From the NCBI GenBank assembly GCA_015146655.1, contig VKHL01000057.1, positions 69,840 through 133,839 on the forward strand: 64,000 nt of DNA, given 5' to 3'. Below the pieces are notes generated by a model. It was given only the letters and a program-made list of their open reading frames with translations, was not told the DNA's origin and made no database searches. The translations under genes and the position numbers were made by a program. Position 1 is the stretch's first letter; each line of letters opens with the position of its first letter. This DNA is from Ochromonas danica (Eukaryota > Sar > Chrysophyceae > Chromulinales > Chromulinaceae). Positions 1-10,702 of this stretch are shown piece by piece.

Positions 1-1
1 A

Positions 2-1534
2 CCAAAAAGCAGAAAAGGTTCATCTTCGAAGAGTTCTACTACTGGTGCAGCTTCAAAGAAAGGAAAAGGCTCGGCGAAAGCTCGGGGCATCGGTTACAGT
101 AGTGGCCATGATGATGGAGGTTCTCGTGCTTTACCTACAGAAGGTCGCACTATGATATTATTAGAGAAGTTAGCAACGAAGATGGAACGTGTGAGACAGA
201 TGGTGCGGTCGCAAAGGCGTTCTTTGTCGTGGATACTCTATTCCCCTCTCCCTGAAGTGCTCTTCGCTGTTCTACAAGAATATTCTCGCGAGGAGACCTT
301 TCGTCATAATGCACATATCGAGATGATTTTCATGATGGTGTGGGCAGTTGAGCTGGTGATGAGAGACTGCTGGGGTAGAGAGAGTGTTGAAATCTCTGCC
401 GCTGACCTGCCTGCTCGACCTCCGACACCTCCAGATGAAGACGAGGGCGAGAATGATGAAGAGAGTGATGTTGGAAATGCACTTGATAATGCAGTTGTTG
501 AAGGATCAAGCGATACGAGTCAGTCTTTGGATCGAAAAGTCTCCCTGTACTACACTTTGATAGACCTCTATGGCAAGCTGCAATGGATCGAAACTGGAAA
601 TCTGATTGAAAACAGCAGAGCTGAATGGCTACAGACTATCAGATCTTCCAGCAAGCTTTATCAGAGTGCTAAAAAAGTAATCGAGCTGGACATGGGTGAA
701 GAAGGGAAGGAAACTCTGCCCAAAGTTGTTCACTGCTCTGATCTCCTTTCTGGACATGTTTTCTATCGATTGAATAGCAACGTCGCTGCCTGTCGATCAT
801 GGCTACGGGAGCTATCCTTCATTGCTGACAATTTACCTGATGAAGTTTGTTTGTTTGTCTCGGATGAACACCCTAACTACTTAGTGGTGGCGATGATGAT
901 TGCCAATCCGGATTGTCCTTATTATGGCGGAGTCTTCCTCTTTCATGTGCTTGTACCGTCGGAATATCCTCGCATTTCTCCCTCTGTCAAGTTGATCACG
1001 ACAGGTGATGGTTCGGTGCGATTTAATCCAAATCTCTACAATTGTGGCAAAGTCTGTCTTTCACTCTTGGGTACTTGGTCTGGCGAACCTTGGGATCCGA
1101 AAACGTCTAATGTCACCCAAGTCATCATGTCTATCTTATATTTGATCTTCACGGAGGAGCCGTTTTTCAACGAACCTGGCTATCAACAATCTCGAGGATC
1201 ACCGAGTGGGACCAAACAAAGCTTGTGCTATGATTGGAACATCTTCCGCTCTACCATCCAGTCAGCCATTCTTTATCATCTTCAGAAGCCTTCTTCATTC
1301 TATGGCGATTCCGTTTCTTCCCGTATCTGGAACTATTACGTTGAGAATTGGGAAGAGAAACTGCGTCCTGCATTGACAAAGAAATATGAACAACTTAGCA
1401 CCCAGTTGACACAATTGTCTGTCGCCAACTGTCCTGCGTATTCCAGATCCTCCTTTGATTCGCAGATGGGGACTATTTCTGCTCTGGTAGCTGAGCACTC
1501 AGCTCATCGAGGCATAAAAGGAACGCGCAAGTGA
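2..1534 (+). CDS. BIRC6/UBE2O-type giant E2 ubiquitin-conjugating enzyme, C-terminal part (5' partial)
   Basis: The frame is open to the left edge of the window, so this is the C-terminal end of a longer protein; the first ATG at 152 is internal. A Ser/Lys-rich stretch and an acidic linker lead into a UBC fold. Counting from the ATG at 152, the fold covers about residues 200-400. The catalytic site is the Cys near residue 302 in the motif CGKVCLSLLGTW, preceded by FNPNLYN. After it come FFNEPGYQQSRGSPSGT and an aromatic tail, the signature of the E2 module of BIRC6 (Apollon) and related UBE2O/UBE2Z enzymes. The family transfers ubiquitin from E1 to substrates, and BIRC6 does so as a hybrid E2/E3. 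Whether this protein carries a BIR domain cannot be seen. The family call is firm; the exact orthologue is not. Confidence 0.85.
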   Translation, partial: PKSRKGSSSKSSTTGAASKKGKGSAKARGIGYSSGHDDGGSRALPTEGRTMILLEKLATKMERVRQMVRSQRRSLSWILYSPLPEVLFAVLQEYSREETFRHNAHIEMIFMMVWAVELVMRDCWGRESVEISAADLPARPPTPPDEDEGENDEESDVGNALDNAVVEGSSDTSQSLDRKVSLYYTLIDLYGKLQWIETGNLIENSRAEWLQTIRSSSKLYQSAKKVIELDMGEEGKETLPKVVHCSDLLSGHVFYRLNSNVAACRSWLRELSFIADNLPDEVCLFVSDEHPNYLVVAMMIANPDCPYYGGVFLFHVLVPSEYPRISPSVKLITTGDGSVRFNPNLYNCGKVCLSLLGTWSGEPWDPKTSNVTQVIMSILYLIFTEEPFFNEPGYQQSRGSPSGTKQSLCYDWNIFRSTIQSAILYHLQKPSSFYGDSVSSRIWNYYVENWEEKLRPALTKKYEQLSTQLTQLSVANCPAYSRSSFDSQMGTISALVAEHSAHRGIKGTRK

Positions 1535-2159
1535 TAGTACGGACTCACTTAGTGCAACCTTTTCTGCTTGTGCGAAATCCTTTGATGCATAACTCCAACG
1601 AACCAGTTCTTCGCTTTGTGCAGTACATTCTGGCTGCTGTCTGAACAAACAGAAACGAGTGTAATGGCGATGCGTATAGTTGTTTGTGTAAGCTCAGAAT
1701 ATGCAAGTTTTCTTGCATTTTCTGTTGCTCTCTCATTATCATTGATGCTGCGTTCAAGTTTGATACTTGTCGAGTTAAAACTTGGTCTCTTCTTTGACGT
1801 CCCGGATGCGTGGTGCATTCGCTGCTGGCAAATACCATGTCTGTGACGTCACTACAGCTCAATGGAGTACTTCTCTTATTGATATTTGCTTAGTCATGTC
1901 AATCAAAAATAAATTCTTTGACTGTGGATATATATAGTGTGTAACTTTTAAACTTCCAAACAGTTGTGGTAAAACGGCTAAAAAGGTGGTAAAACGGCTA
2001 AAAGTGGTAAAACGGCGCTGACGGAAGGCACTCCCTCTTCACCAAGAGCAATAAAAGAAGAAATAACGTCCTCCTCTGTGTTCTAAGTCAACCAACCTAC
2101 TGAATCAACCTATATCATTACTATCATTTCCAATACTAGATTGAGATTTTTGAATCACC
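1535..2159. other. Intergenic gap with a short direct-repeat cluster
   Basis: This gap separates the 3' end of the E2 gene from the Kintoun gene. Its reading frames are short, overlap on both strands and lack any recognisable motif. The only clear structure is the three-copy repeat near 1966-2015, listed separately. Confidence 0.6.
1966..2015. repeat. Three direct copies of a 15-bp motif
   Basis: The motif gtggtaaaacggcta occurs at 1966-1980 and 1986-2000, and a truncated third copy starts at 2004. The spacing is about 20 bp. It lies about 150 bp upstream of the Kintoun start codon, so it could be a regulatory repeat or simply a tandem slippage product. Confidence 0.7.
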
Positions 2160-4966
2160 ATGGATGAAAGCTCTTTTCAAAGACTTTTTGATAATGCACA
2201 ACGAAACCCACAGGGAGAGTTCAAATTCTCTGAAGCAGAGGCTCGACGATTTAAAGAAGCCTTTGCTGATCCTGAATTTCGTAAAATGTTTGCACAATAT
2301 ATTGATGAGATGCAAGATCCTAAAAATCGAGAAGAGACTGAAGCTTATATAAGTCAACTAGAAGGAGAACAAAAAGTTCCAGAAGGCAAAGAGTTGATCA
2401 GGTTAGTCTCTTTCTCTCCTAGTCTCCATCTCTGTCTGCACGCTGTGTGCTCTAGCCCTCTTGTTCAACTCTTCTTAACTCTCTCTTGTATGGTTTTGCT
2501 TGTAGACCTCGACCAGGATTTGTGGCGAAAACACATAAAATTATTAAAAGTGGGGCAAGCAATGAAAAGGTTTTTCTGAACATCGTTCAAAGTGAGAAAG
2601 TTGCTTTACCATCAAAGACAAAGGCATCCAAGGGTGATTGTTGGTCTATTCCTTACACTGTGGGACCACCTCATATGGAGAAGGACAAGAAAGGCGAAAA
2701 TGCGAGCTGCTTCGACGTCTGCTTTCATCCTGAAGCACTTGAATTAAGTGAAGATCATCAAGATTTCAGAGATCTTTTAGTTACAACAGCTATGGATGGT
2801 GTGGAAGAAATGTGTAAAAGGCAAAGAGTGGAAGTCCAATTGGAGCGAAAGTTTCATATTGTGAAAGGTATTAAATACAAGGAGGGACAAGTGCTGACAA
2901 TGATGATTGCTTCACAGCACAAAGAAAGCTGGAAAAATTCTTCTCCGTCAGGTTCTTCTTCGAACATTTCCCCTTCAGCTGAGTCTTCTACTACAGTATC
3001 AAGTGGAAAGAAGAGTTCCACCGTTGATTCATCGGCTGCTGGCGTTGATGATCAACCAAAGAGTGACAAGACTTCTTCTATTAATGCCACCTCGAAAGGA
3101 AACGGTAGTGAAGCTGCAAGTCCTGTGAAACCTACTACTCCTAAAAAGCCTGCGAGTACAGGTCTTCGCAGGGGTTTCTTAAATTCTCCCAAAGCGTCTC
3201 TTTATCCGGAGAAAATTCCTACTATTCGTCCCTCTGGAAGTGGAGGCTATTCTTCTGCTTCTCCTTCCAGTCCTATTCCTCAACAGCCTATTGGCGCTGT
3301 AGTTGATAATGAGTCAAACAAAGTCAGCACAGCTGCAGTAGCATCCATGCTAAATACCAACACATCTTCTGCGAGTGGGAATCAGAAAGAGACAGCTGTG
3401 TCTGACGCTGACCTTAAAGCAGTCTCCTCGAAGAAGATAACCCGCTCTTCGCAGTCACCAACACAGCAGTCCTCTGATGTATCTCCTTCACCTCAATCTG
3501 ATGGGCCTGTCAAGCCTTTAGTGGTTTGTAAGCATCGAGAAGATGTGAGTTTGGGCGATCTCGATGGTATAAAGTCCCAACAAGTCCATTCATCTCGTCC
3601 CAATGAGTTGGTTTATGAGATCCAGCTCCCTCTTGTTAGTAGTGCAAACAACATTGCCTTAGATCTTTCCGAATCAAAACTAGTTCTGACTTATGAGAAG
3701 ATTTACCACCTCGATCTCAAGCTACCTTATCGTGTCGTGGATCAAAAGGCGAAAGCCGCTTTTGACAAGATCAAGAAGACATTGACTGTTCGTTTACCAC
3801 TTGTGAAGGATGATGCTGTCAGTACCATAACCCCTCCAGTGCGAGAAACCTCCAGCATCGAAGAGATAGATCAAAGCGTGCCAGCTGCTGATGTGACAAC
3901 CAATGATGATAACAAAACTGCGAGAAAGCAGCCATCCAAAGATCACAGTCGATGGGTTGAAAGTGGAAAACAAACGGGTGATGGGGACAAAAATAACGAC
4001 AACAGTCTTTCTGAAGAGGTCCAAAGACAAGCCGCAGCTGCAAAGGAGCGAGCGAAGGAGATCGTAAAGGGTAAAAGTGCATCTTCAAAGCCTCGATCAG
4101 CTGTCGGTACTTCCTCCTCTGAAGATTTCGGTAGTGGATTGGATTTTATGCCTTTTGCTGAGTTCTCTGGTTTTCGATCTGGTTTTGTGTATAAGCGTGG
4201 TGATCAGGGCTTAGGCTATTATCGTGACCATGGCAAAGCAGCGCCTGCTCCAGTGACATCTCCCATTGATCATAGTGTCGAAGTGGAAGATGGTGGATTA
4301 GTTACAATGCCATTCCCCCCTGAAGGAATAGAACTTCATGCCATCCCGTATGAAGCAAGGGAATCTCCGAAGACATTGGCTATACTACTGCAAATCCCTT
4401 GCGTAGTGGCTGATTCTCTGTTGATTGATATCACTGGTCCTCATACGATAGAGGTACGGTGTATTGCCTTAGCTGGACAAGGACAGGGCCCTCAAAATGG
4501 AAGTAATTGTGCTGTTATGAACAGCAACGGTGTCGCCAAGATCTATTATGGTCAAGGATTTGATCTCGATCCAGATTGTTGTCCTGGCGGAATCGATGCT
4601 AAATCGTTGCGCTTTGATGTCGCAGGAAAGAATACGGCTATCGTGATATACAAAGTCCTTCCGAATGAGGTGTGGAAGACGACTGAATCCACTTGGCTTC
4701 GAAAAAGGGAATATCGCGGAAGTTTGACCATGAAGGCATCTGCCGCCGCCGTCACTGATAATTCTGTTGGCAGTGTTCCGGACTCTTCTGCATCCTCTCG
4801 ACAAGCGTCTTCTACACCCTCCAGCAAAGAGTCTACAAAGCAGACAAATACAGAAGGATCTGGGGAAGAAGCTGAACCTGTAAGTAGTTCACATGCAATC
4901 GAAGCTGCAGCAATGGCAATGTCCTCGATGCGATTCCACACGGATCTGTTTTCTGAACTTGACTGA
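2160..4966 (+). CDS. Kintoun/DNAAF2-like PIH1-domain dynein assembly factor
   Basis: Two exons, 2160-2401 and 2506-4966, encode about 900 residues; the 104-bp intron has gttagt and ttgtag ends and restores the Arg of the motif RPRPGFV. The PIH1 domain spans about residues 75-205 and begins with RPRPGFVAKT. A long Ser/Thr/Pro-rich linker follows. A CS/p23-like domain lies near residues 445-510 (NELVYEIQLPLV, then ALDLSESKLVLTY). The C-terminal third holds a further conserved-looking region and an Ala/Ser-rich tail. PIH1 plus PIH-type CS domain in a protein of this length matches Kintoun (DNAAF2), an HSP90 co-factor that pre-assembles axonemal dynein arms in the cytoplasm. This implies motile flagella. 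A different PIH1 paralogue (PIH1D3 or PIH1D1) is less likely because those are much shorter. Confidence 0.85.
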
Positions 4967-5218
4967 TTGGTAGACTGCTCTGTGTAAAGCTCGATCTCAT
5001 AGTAATTCTTCACTTCGCTTCTGCCACATCCACACACATCAAACCCCCGCCTACACACACTACACTACCTTCCTCCTAAAAGGCTCCTTTCTGGATTTTG
5101 AAGTTCAAGTTCAAGTTGTTTGTGGTGGTGGGTTTGGCTCACACACAGCACTCTACTGTACACTGTACAGCACCACTTCTTCACCTTCAATTTCATCACA
5201 ACCAAATCCTCCCTACTG

Positions 5219-7477
5219 ATGAGGTCTTCCCCCATGAGTGTCTTCTTCATTTGCTGTTTGGTACTACTTCAAGTGTGCTTTACGTCTGCTACATCCTCCT
5301 TTTATCGTATTGATGGAAAAGGATTCTCTGATAAAATCGGTTATGACGTTGCCAGTGCTGGTGACTACAATGCAGATGGCTATGAAGACTTCTTAGTATC
5401 TACTGGTAGCCAAAACAAGGTGTATGTTGTTCTAGGTAATGGTCTCAACTCTCTCCCTAACGTGAGCACTCTGTCCTCCGACCGCGGGTTCGCTCTTCTA
5501 GGTGGTGGAAAGATGATCCTTTCATATTTAAGTGGCGCAGGTGATATCAATCACGATGGTTATGACGATTTTCTGATTGGAAACCCTGATGCAAACCATT
5601 CTGTTGGCATGGTCTATGTTATCTTTGGGAGAGCAGGCAATTCTTTCCAAACCGTCAATCTCACTGATCTAGGTGATAACCTTGGTTCCCTTGGGTTTAT
5701 TATTCGAGGTGATTATTCTTCAAATGGCAATGGCTATTATGGCAATTTTGGTTCTGCTCTTTCTAAGGCTGGTGATGTCAATGGTGATGGTGTGGACGAC
5801 TTCATTGTTGGTGCTCGTGGTTTTGGAGCTGGAGCCTCGAATACCCTCTCTGGAGCTGTTTATGTTTTCTTCGGCAAAAGTAGTGGCAGCTTTAGTAATC
5901 TGCGAGTAGATAGCAGTTTATCCGCTTCAACAGGTATAGTTTTCTATGGAGTTGCTGCAAACGATGCCCTTGGGGCTGCAGTGACTGGTGGCTGTGATAT
6001 CAACAAAGACGGCATCAGTGACTTTGCCTTCTCTGCGCCAACCAAAGACGCTGGTCTTGGTACTATCTATGTGATATTTGGTCAAAGTGAGACGAGCAAA
6101 TTTGCTGAGATCTCCTTGTCCTCTGGCTTCACAGATGGCCAGGGATTTGCCATTTATGGCGAGAGATCTGGAGTACAATCCGCTAATAGACCTGGTGCTA
6201 ATCTACACTGTGGAATGGATACGAACGGAGATGGATATGCAGATATTGTTATGGGTAGTGGTGGCAGTAAAGGATTTGGCTACTTGGTATTCGGAAAGAA
6301 TAATATTGATACGGTGTATTTGTCAAGCAGCAGCTCGAGTACCTCAATCACATTATCCGCCCCACTCAACGCCTATTCCTACCATACATATTCATTCAAA
6401 CTTCTTGGTGACGTTAATGGAGATGGATACGGTGATGTGGCTATCTTAGGGCAAAATGGAGATGTGGCATCGATTTTGAACAAGTACTTCATCACAGTAG
6501 TCTTTGGAAGAGCTGCAGCAGATTGGACCAATATCGATGTGACATCTTTTCCTGCAAGTTCTACAAATGGCTTCACTATAACGGGATTTCTTAGTCCAAA
6601 TAATGCCAATGGAGTGTCTTTGGATTTCAATAATGATGGTTATGCTGATATTGTCTCAGGAGCAATTCCTGGAAACCTGAGAGACAATGTCACTGGATCA
6701 GTCTTCTTAATTCCAGGTCATAACGGAGCCGTGTCGGATATCGTTGTCGACTATATAGTGCCCCTTCAACATCCTTCGATGGCTCCAACCCGTGTGCCAA
6801 CTGTTGTGCCAACTAAACAGTCCCCAACTGCCTCCCCGACTCTGATGTTTGAAGTGACTTTGTTAGTTAGTTCTTCCTACACAATGACCGTGCTTACATC
6901 TTCTGCGACTGGAGGTCTTTCCGATGCGGATATCTTGGCAATCCGACAAGCCACAGCAACATCGTTGGGACTGGCCTTGCGTAATGTGAAGTATGTGAAT
7001 TATGTGGTAGCTTCCTCTGGAGCTTCTTTGAGAGTCGCATCCTCCGCAGGACATGCATTAAGTGAAAGCTGGCAGGCGGTGGTGGTGAATGTGGAAATCA
7101 GTTATCCTTTGGTCGACTATCCCAGCTATGAAGGGGATCTGGAAGGTTTTTATGAGACCAAGAAAGCGGAGATAGAGACCTCAGTGAGCTCTGGTGCGTT
7201 TTTGCAAGCTTTATTGTCTTATGGGAGGGATGTAGGAGCTTCAGCATACTTCGGTTCTGATGGCACGGAAAGCAATGTTTCCTCCGTTTCTACCTCCTTC
7301 ACCACGGCCCCATCGAAGTCTCCATCTCACCATCGTTATGATGATGGGTTATCGAATGGTGATGTAGGGGCCTTAGTGGTGGTGCCAATCGTGGGCACGG
7401 CTCTGTTGGCTTGCTTAGCCTATTGGGTATTTTCTTCCTTGGCAGCGAAGTCATCTGTAGCCCAGCCAACAGCGTGA
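5219..7477 (+). CDS. FG-GAP (integrin alpha-like) type I membrane protein
   Basis: The protein is about 752 residues from the ATG at 5219. I prefer that start to the in-frame upstream ATG because it opens a clean signal peptide (MRSSPMSVFFICCLVLLQVC). The ectodomain contains seven or so FG-GAP blades, each with a Ca-binding loop of the form DxNxDGxxD, for example GDINHDGYDDF, GDVNGDGVDDF, CDINKDGISDF, MDTNGDGYADI and GDVNGDGYGDV. A PT-rich stalk follows (APTRVPTVVPTKQ), as is common in stramenopile surface proteins. Then comes a roughly 140-residue domain I do not recognise. A transmembrane helix sits about 35 residues from the C-terminus (GALVVVPIVGTALLACLAYW), with a short cytosolic tail. 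It is probably a cell-surface adhesion or matrix protein. There are no introns. Confidence 0.85.
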   Translation: MRSSPMSVFFICCLVLLQVCFTSATSSFYRIDGKGFSDKIGYDVASAGDYNADGYEDFLVSTGSQNKVYVVLGNGLNSLPNVSTLSSDRGFALLGGGKMILSYLSGAGDINHDGYDDFLIGNPDANHSVGMVYVIFGRAGNSFQTVNLTDLGDNLGSLGFIIRGDYSSNGNGYYGNFGSALSKAGDVNGDGVDDFIVGARGFGAGASNTLSGAVYVFFGKSSGSFSNLRVDSSLSASTGIVFYGVAANDALGAAVTGGCDINKDGISDFAFSAPTKDAGLGTIYVIFGQSETSKFAEISLSSGFTDGQGFAIYGERSGVQSANRPGANLHCGMDTNGDGYADIVMGSGGSKGFGYLVFGKNNIDTVYLSSSSSSTSITLSAPLNAYSYHTYSFKLLGDVNGDGYGDVAILGQNGDVASILNKYFITVVFGRAAADWTNIDVTSFPASSTNGFTITGFLSPNNANGVSLDFNNDGYADIVSGAIPGNLRDNVTGSVFLIPGHNGAVSDIVVDYIVPLQHPSMAPTRVPTVVPTKQSPTASPTLMFEVTLLVSSSYTMTVLTSSATGGLSDADILAIRQATATSLGLALRNVKYVNYVVASSGASLRVASSAGHALSESWQAVVVNVEISYPLVDYPSYEGDLEGFYETKKAEIETSVSSGAFLQALLSYGRDVGASAYFGSDGTESNVSSVSTSFTTAPSKSPSHHRYDDGLSNGDVGALVVVPIVGTALLACLAYWVFSSLAAKSSVAQPTA

Positions 7478-7856
7478 GTTGTTTGCTGGTTGAGATCACG
7501 TCAAGTTTGTTGTGATGGGGTCTGACAGACCTGTTAATTCTGCATTGGACCATATTAATATATTATTATTATCTTAGAGCATAGTGCTAATTGAATATTC
7601 CATTACTATTAATAGTAGTCTGAGGCTAGTTTCATGTTGATCACACCACGTCGTACGTTATTCTCTAATAATGTTTGATCTGCTTGATATCGCTTTCAGT
7701 TTAACATTCCTCATAATTCTATACGCTAAGTTCAACAGAAACTTCTTGATTCATAAGCTTGAGACAGTCTTCATAGCATTACATGTGAGTTGCTTACTGA
7801 GATCCTTGTAGTCGGGGCGATTCTAAACAATCAACGGAAGGACTTTCCCTCCAACA

Positions 7857-8108
7857 ATGCACTTCTGTCAATCACTAATTCCAACATCTTTTAATCGTCG
7901 TTCATTCGTAGGTCAAGCAGGGGCGGATCTTGTGGAGCAAGCCCTGGTACAGGCCTTTGTTGACCTGGATCGTGTTCAGCGAACTGTGCCAGTGAAGGAG
8001 GATAGCGAGGGGATCGAGGTGATCAACGAGGCAGGCTGCGCTGCCGTCTGTTCCCTCATCACGCCACCAGCTCAGAAGGCAAAATATAGTCTTCTCATTG
8101 CTTTTTAA
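7857..8108 (+). pseudogene. Possible PP2C-type phosphatase fragment
   Basis: The 83-codon frame contains EQALVQAFVDLDRVQ and, about 30 residues on, GCAAVCSLITPP. The spacing and pattern (an AF..D helix, then GCTA/GSTA followed by a strand ending in LI) resemble the N-terminal half of PP2C phosphatases. Neither the metal-binding DGHGG motif nor the GDSR motif is present nearby, and the frame stops soon after. The stretch around 7900-8060 is richer in G+C than its flanks. I read it as a relic or an isolated exon. It could also be chance resemblance. Confidence 0.25.
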
Positions 8109-8358
8109 GCTGGAAGCTCTTCTTCAGCTTATGAAAAAGGAGAGAGAGAGAGATCAATTTCAGCAATCATACTTCACTGACTCATAGAAGATGACTAATC
8201 AAGGAAGTTGAGAATCATGGGAATCAAAATGACACAAAAGTGAGCTCTGTATAAGGCAACTACTTATCTGAGCATGACAGATTCGTTGAAGATTGATAGA
8301 ATGACCATGAAACAAGAACAAGGCTCAATAAGAGAGATCTCAACAAAATGATTGATGA

Positions 8359-8781
8359 GGGAGGACTCTACCACCAGCACCAGCACCAGCACTAACCGTT
8401 TTAGCTGTTGGCATTCCATCCATCACCATTTCCCCCCCAAAAGCAGAGAGAGTACAACCATCGATTCGATTTGATCCCACCACAACCAAGAACTACTACT
8501 CTGTACTGTGCTCACTTCTTCATCTCAATCTTCGTACAGGGGTACGCACTAATAGAGCTTCCGTCAAGAACACGGTTGCGGGACTGGATTTATGGAATTT
8601 CACAAGATTTAGTGAAATACACGTTCTCCCCGCACACATCCTCTCCTCCGCTGCGGACTTTTGGCACCTCCGGACCTCAACTGTTGAGGAAGGGCACGCG
8701 GTAGTGCTTCCTGCTGCTCCTTTGGGAGGGCGAAAAACAGCTGCTTTTGGTGAAGTTAACGGCTCTGAACCCACAGGTTGA
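8359..8781 (+). pseudogene. Coding-like open frame of 140 codons without ATG
   Basis: After tandem TGA codons the frame stays open for 140 codons to a TGA at 8779-8781, with no ATG anywhere in it. From about 8541 onwards the translation looks protein-like, with motifs such as VAGLDLWNFTRFSEI, AADFWHLRTSTVEEGH and LPAAPLGGRKTAAFGEVNG. Base composition there is richer in G+C than the flanks. I do not recognise the family. It may be an internal exon of an unmodelled gene, a decayed gene or a transferred fragment. Confidence 0.3.
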
Positions 8782-9095
8782 GAGGTGTTTCCATCTCTCC
8801 GCCTGTGTTGCACCCCATCAAGAAAACTCTTGACCTTCTGTTTACTTACACTTAGCCAGACTACCTGTCCTTCTTTTATATTCTTTTCTCATCTCCTTAC
8901 CTTTCACAACGAAATCACAATCTATAACATAGCAATCAGGTCTTTTGCTTTGTTATTAATCATCTTACGAAGGATTTGTCTTTCGCTCTCTCACGCTATC
9001 TGAAGAAAAGATCTTTTAAATTGTTGATCTTTTGACCTTGTTACTATTAAGAATCTTTTGACTCCTTTACAATTTTTAATAAGAACACGACTAGT

Positions 9096-10702
9096 ATGAA
9101 TCATCAGGACCATCTGGGTTTGAATAACCAAACGCTGAATTTTACTTCTCCTCAATCTTGCATTACCCTGCAAGTGAATGCCTTGCCAAAATATTGCGAT
9201 GAGAATGAGTTATCTCAACTCTTTGCTGGATTTCCAGACATTGTTCAGACTCGCATGTTGAGCAGAAATGCTCTTGAATCTACGGGAATTGTCATCTTTG
9301 CCTCCGTCAATTCTGCTCTTGTGGCGAAGAGTCAAATAGATGGACTTTTCTTCCATGGAAGAAAGCTCAGGTAAGCTATGCTCATGACTACCTTTTTACC
9401 ACCCTAATTTATTTACCTTACCTCGATTAATGGTCAACAGAATTGATGTGATGAACGAACAAGATATTTCTCAAGAACTAGCGGCGCATCAAAAAATTAA
9501 CTCCGTGTATATTCGTTACTCCTCCAAAACAGTGAGTTTCCTTCTCTATTAAGTACTGTGACACCTTGATTAATCGACACATGGTTTATAGTATCGTCGT
9601 ATTATCGGAGAGGAGGATCTGCAGCCAATTTTCGCTCTTTATGGCCCTGTTCTTGAAGTCTGTATCAAAGATGCCAATCAAAATACGGTCAGTTTGCTGT
9701 TTACCGCTTCTTTCGTGTTCTGCTTTCTCATGGGAGTTGTGCATTGATGAGTAGGAAACGGGCCGTCAGACTGGATTGGGCTTCGTACATTTTCAATCAT
9801 CCCAAGAAGGTTTACAAGCCGCTTTCAAAGCTGTCGCTTCATTGGATGGAGCTGTAGTTCGGGACATTCATTTCCGCGTTGAATTGTCTCGTAACTTACT
9901 CAGACAATTCAACGATGGAATGCGCCAAGCTGCTCAACAACAACCTTGGGGCCCTCCATCAATGCCACCGCAAGCTGCTCGTGAGCAGCAACAGTTCCCT
10001 ATGTCGCGTGGGTTTCCCGGCAGGGGCATGCCTGACCAATATTCTAACTTCCCGACTGGCAGTGATCGCTTTTCCCATCCCAGTCCCCGAACTTCTTACA
10101 TGATGCAGCCTTCCACGGCTATGTCTTCTGTCTCAAGTGTCACGGGGCAGTCAATTTCTTCTTCAAGCTCCGTTGGAATGTCTGCTCTCTCGTCTGTTGG
10201 CTCTTCTCTAAGCTCCTCTTTAAGCGTCGACTTAGATTCTGCGCCTTTTCATGCAATGCCTAGCATTGGAATAAACTCTTCGAACCAGCCGTATCCCCAT
10301 CGCCACCTGAAAGGTGCCACCTCGATTTATAATTCAAAACCGCATTTTCCTACGTCCAATCCTTTCAAGGACGCACCAGGCTATCCTCTATCCAGTTTCA
10401 ACCGATCCAACAATTCATCAGGTTTTATGTATGATTCTGCGCAACTTCCTCTTCCTTCGGCTCCTCACCATCGCCATCATCAGCAATCGTCGATGTTTCC
10501 GCCTGCTCCGCAGGGATCTGCGAAGCTTACCGGCTTTACTGGTGATGGTGCTAGTGATGACCTCACTTGGGGGGATGATGCTTACCTGTACGGTGGTAAG
10601 CCATTCTTTGGAGGTAATTGTGTATCGAATCCCAATGTTTATGATAGATTTGGTTCTATGTATGACCAATCTCAAGCCTCGAATCATCACGATGTCCGTT
10701 AA
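9096..10702 (+). CDS. Two-RRM RNA-binding protein
   Basis: Four exons (9096-9370, 9441-9531, 9592-9687, 9755-10702) encode about 469 residues; the three introns are 60-70 bp with gtaagc, gtgagt and gtcagt donors. RRM1 spans about residues 25-97 (ITLQVNALPKYCDENELSQL to HGRKLRIDV). RRM2 spans about residues 112-200; its RNP2 is SVYIRY and its RNP1 is GLGFVHF. The remaining 270 residues are low complexity, rich in Ser, Pro, His and Asn, and likely disordered. Tandem RRMs with a disordered tail are typical of mRNA-processing or mRNP-granule proteins. I cannot assign an orthologue. Confidence 0.85.

Larger units (their letters stand above)
7478..9095. other. Gene-poor gap containing two coding-like relics
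   Basis: No complete gene is visible in these 1.6 kb. Two stretches look formerly coding and are listed separately: 7857-8108, which resembles part of a PP2C phosphatase, and 8359-8781, an ATG-less open frame. The AT-rich stretch at 8860-9095 just before the RRM gene probably holds its promoter and 5' UTR. Confidence 0.5.
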
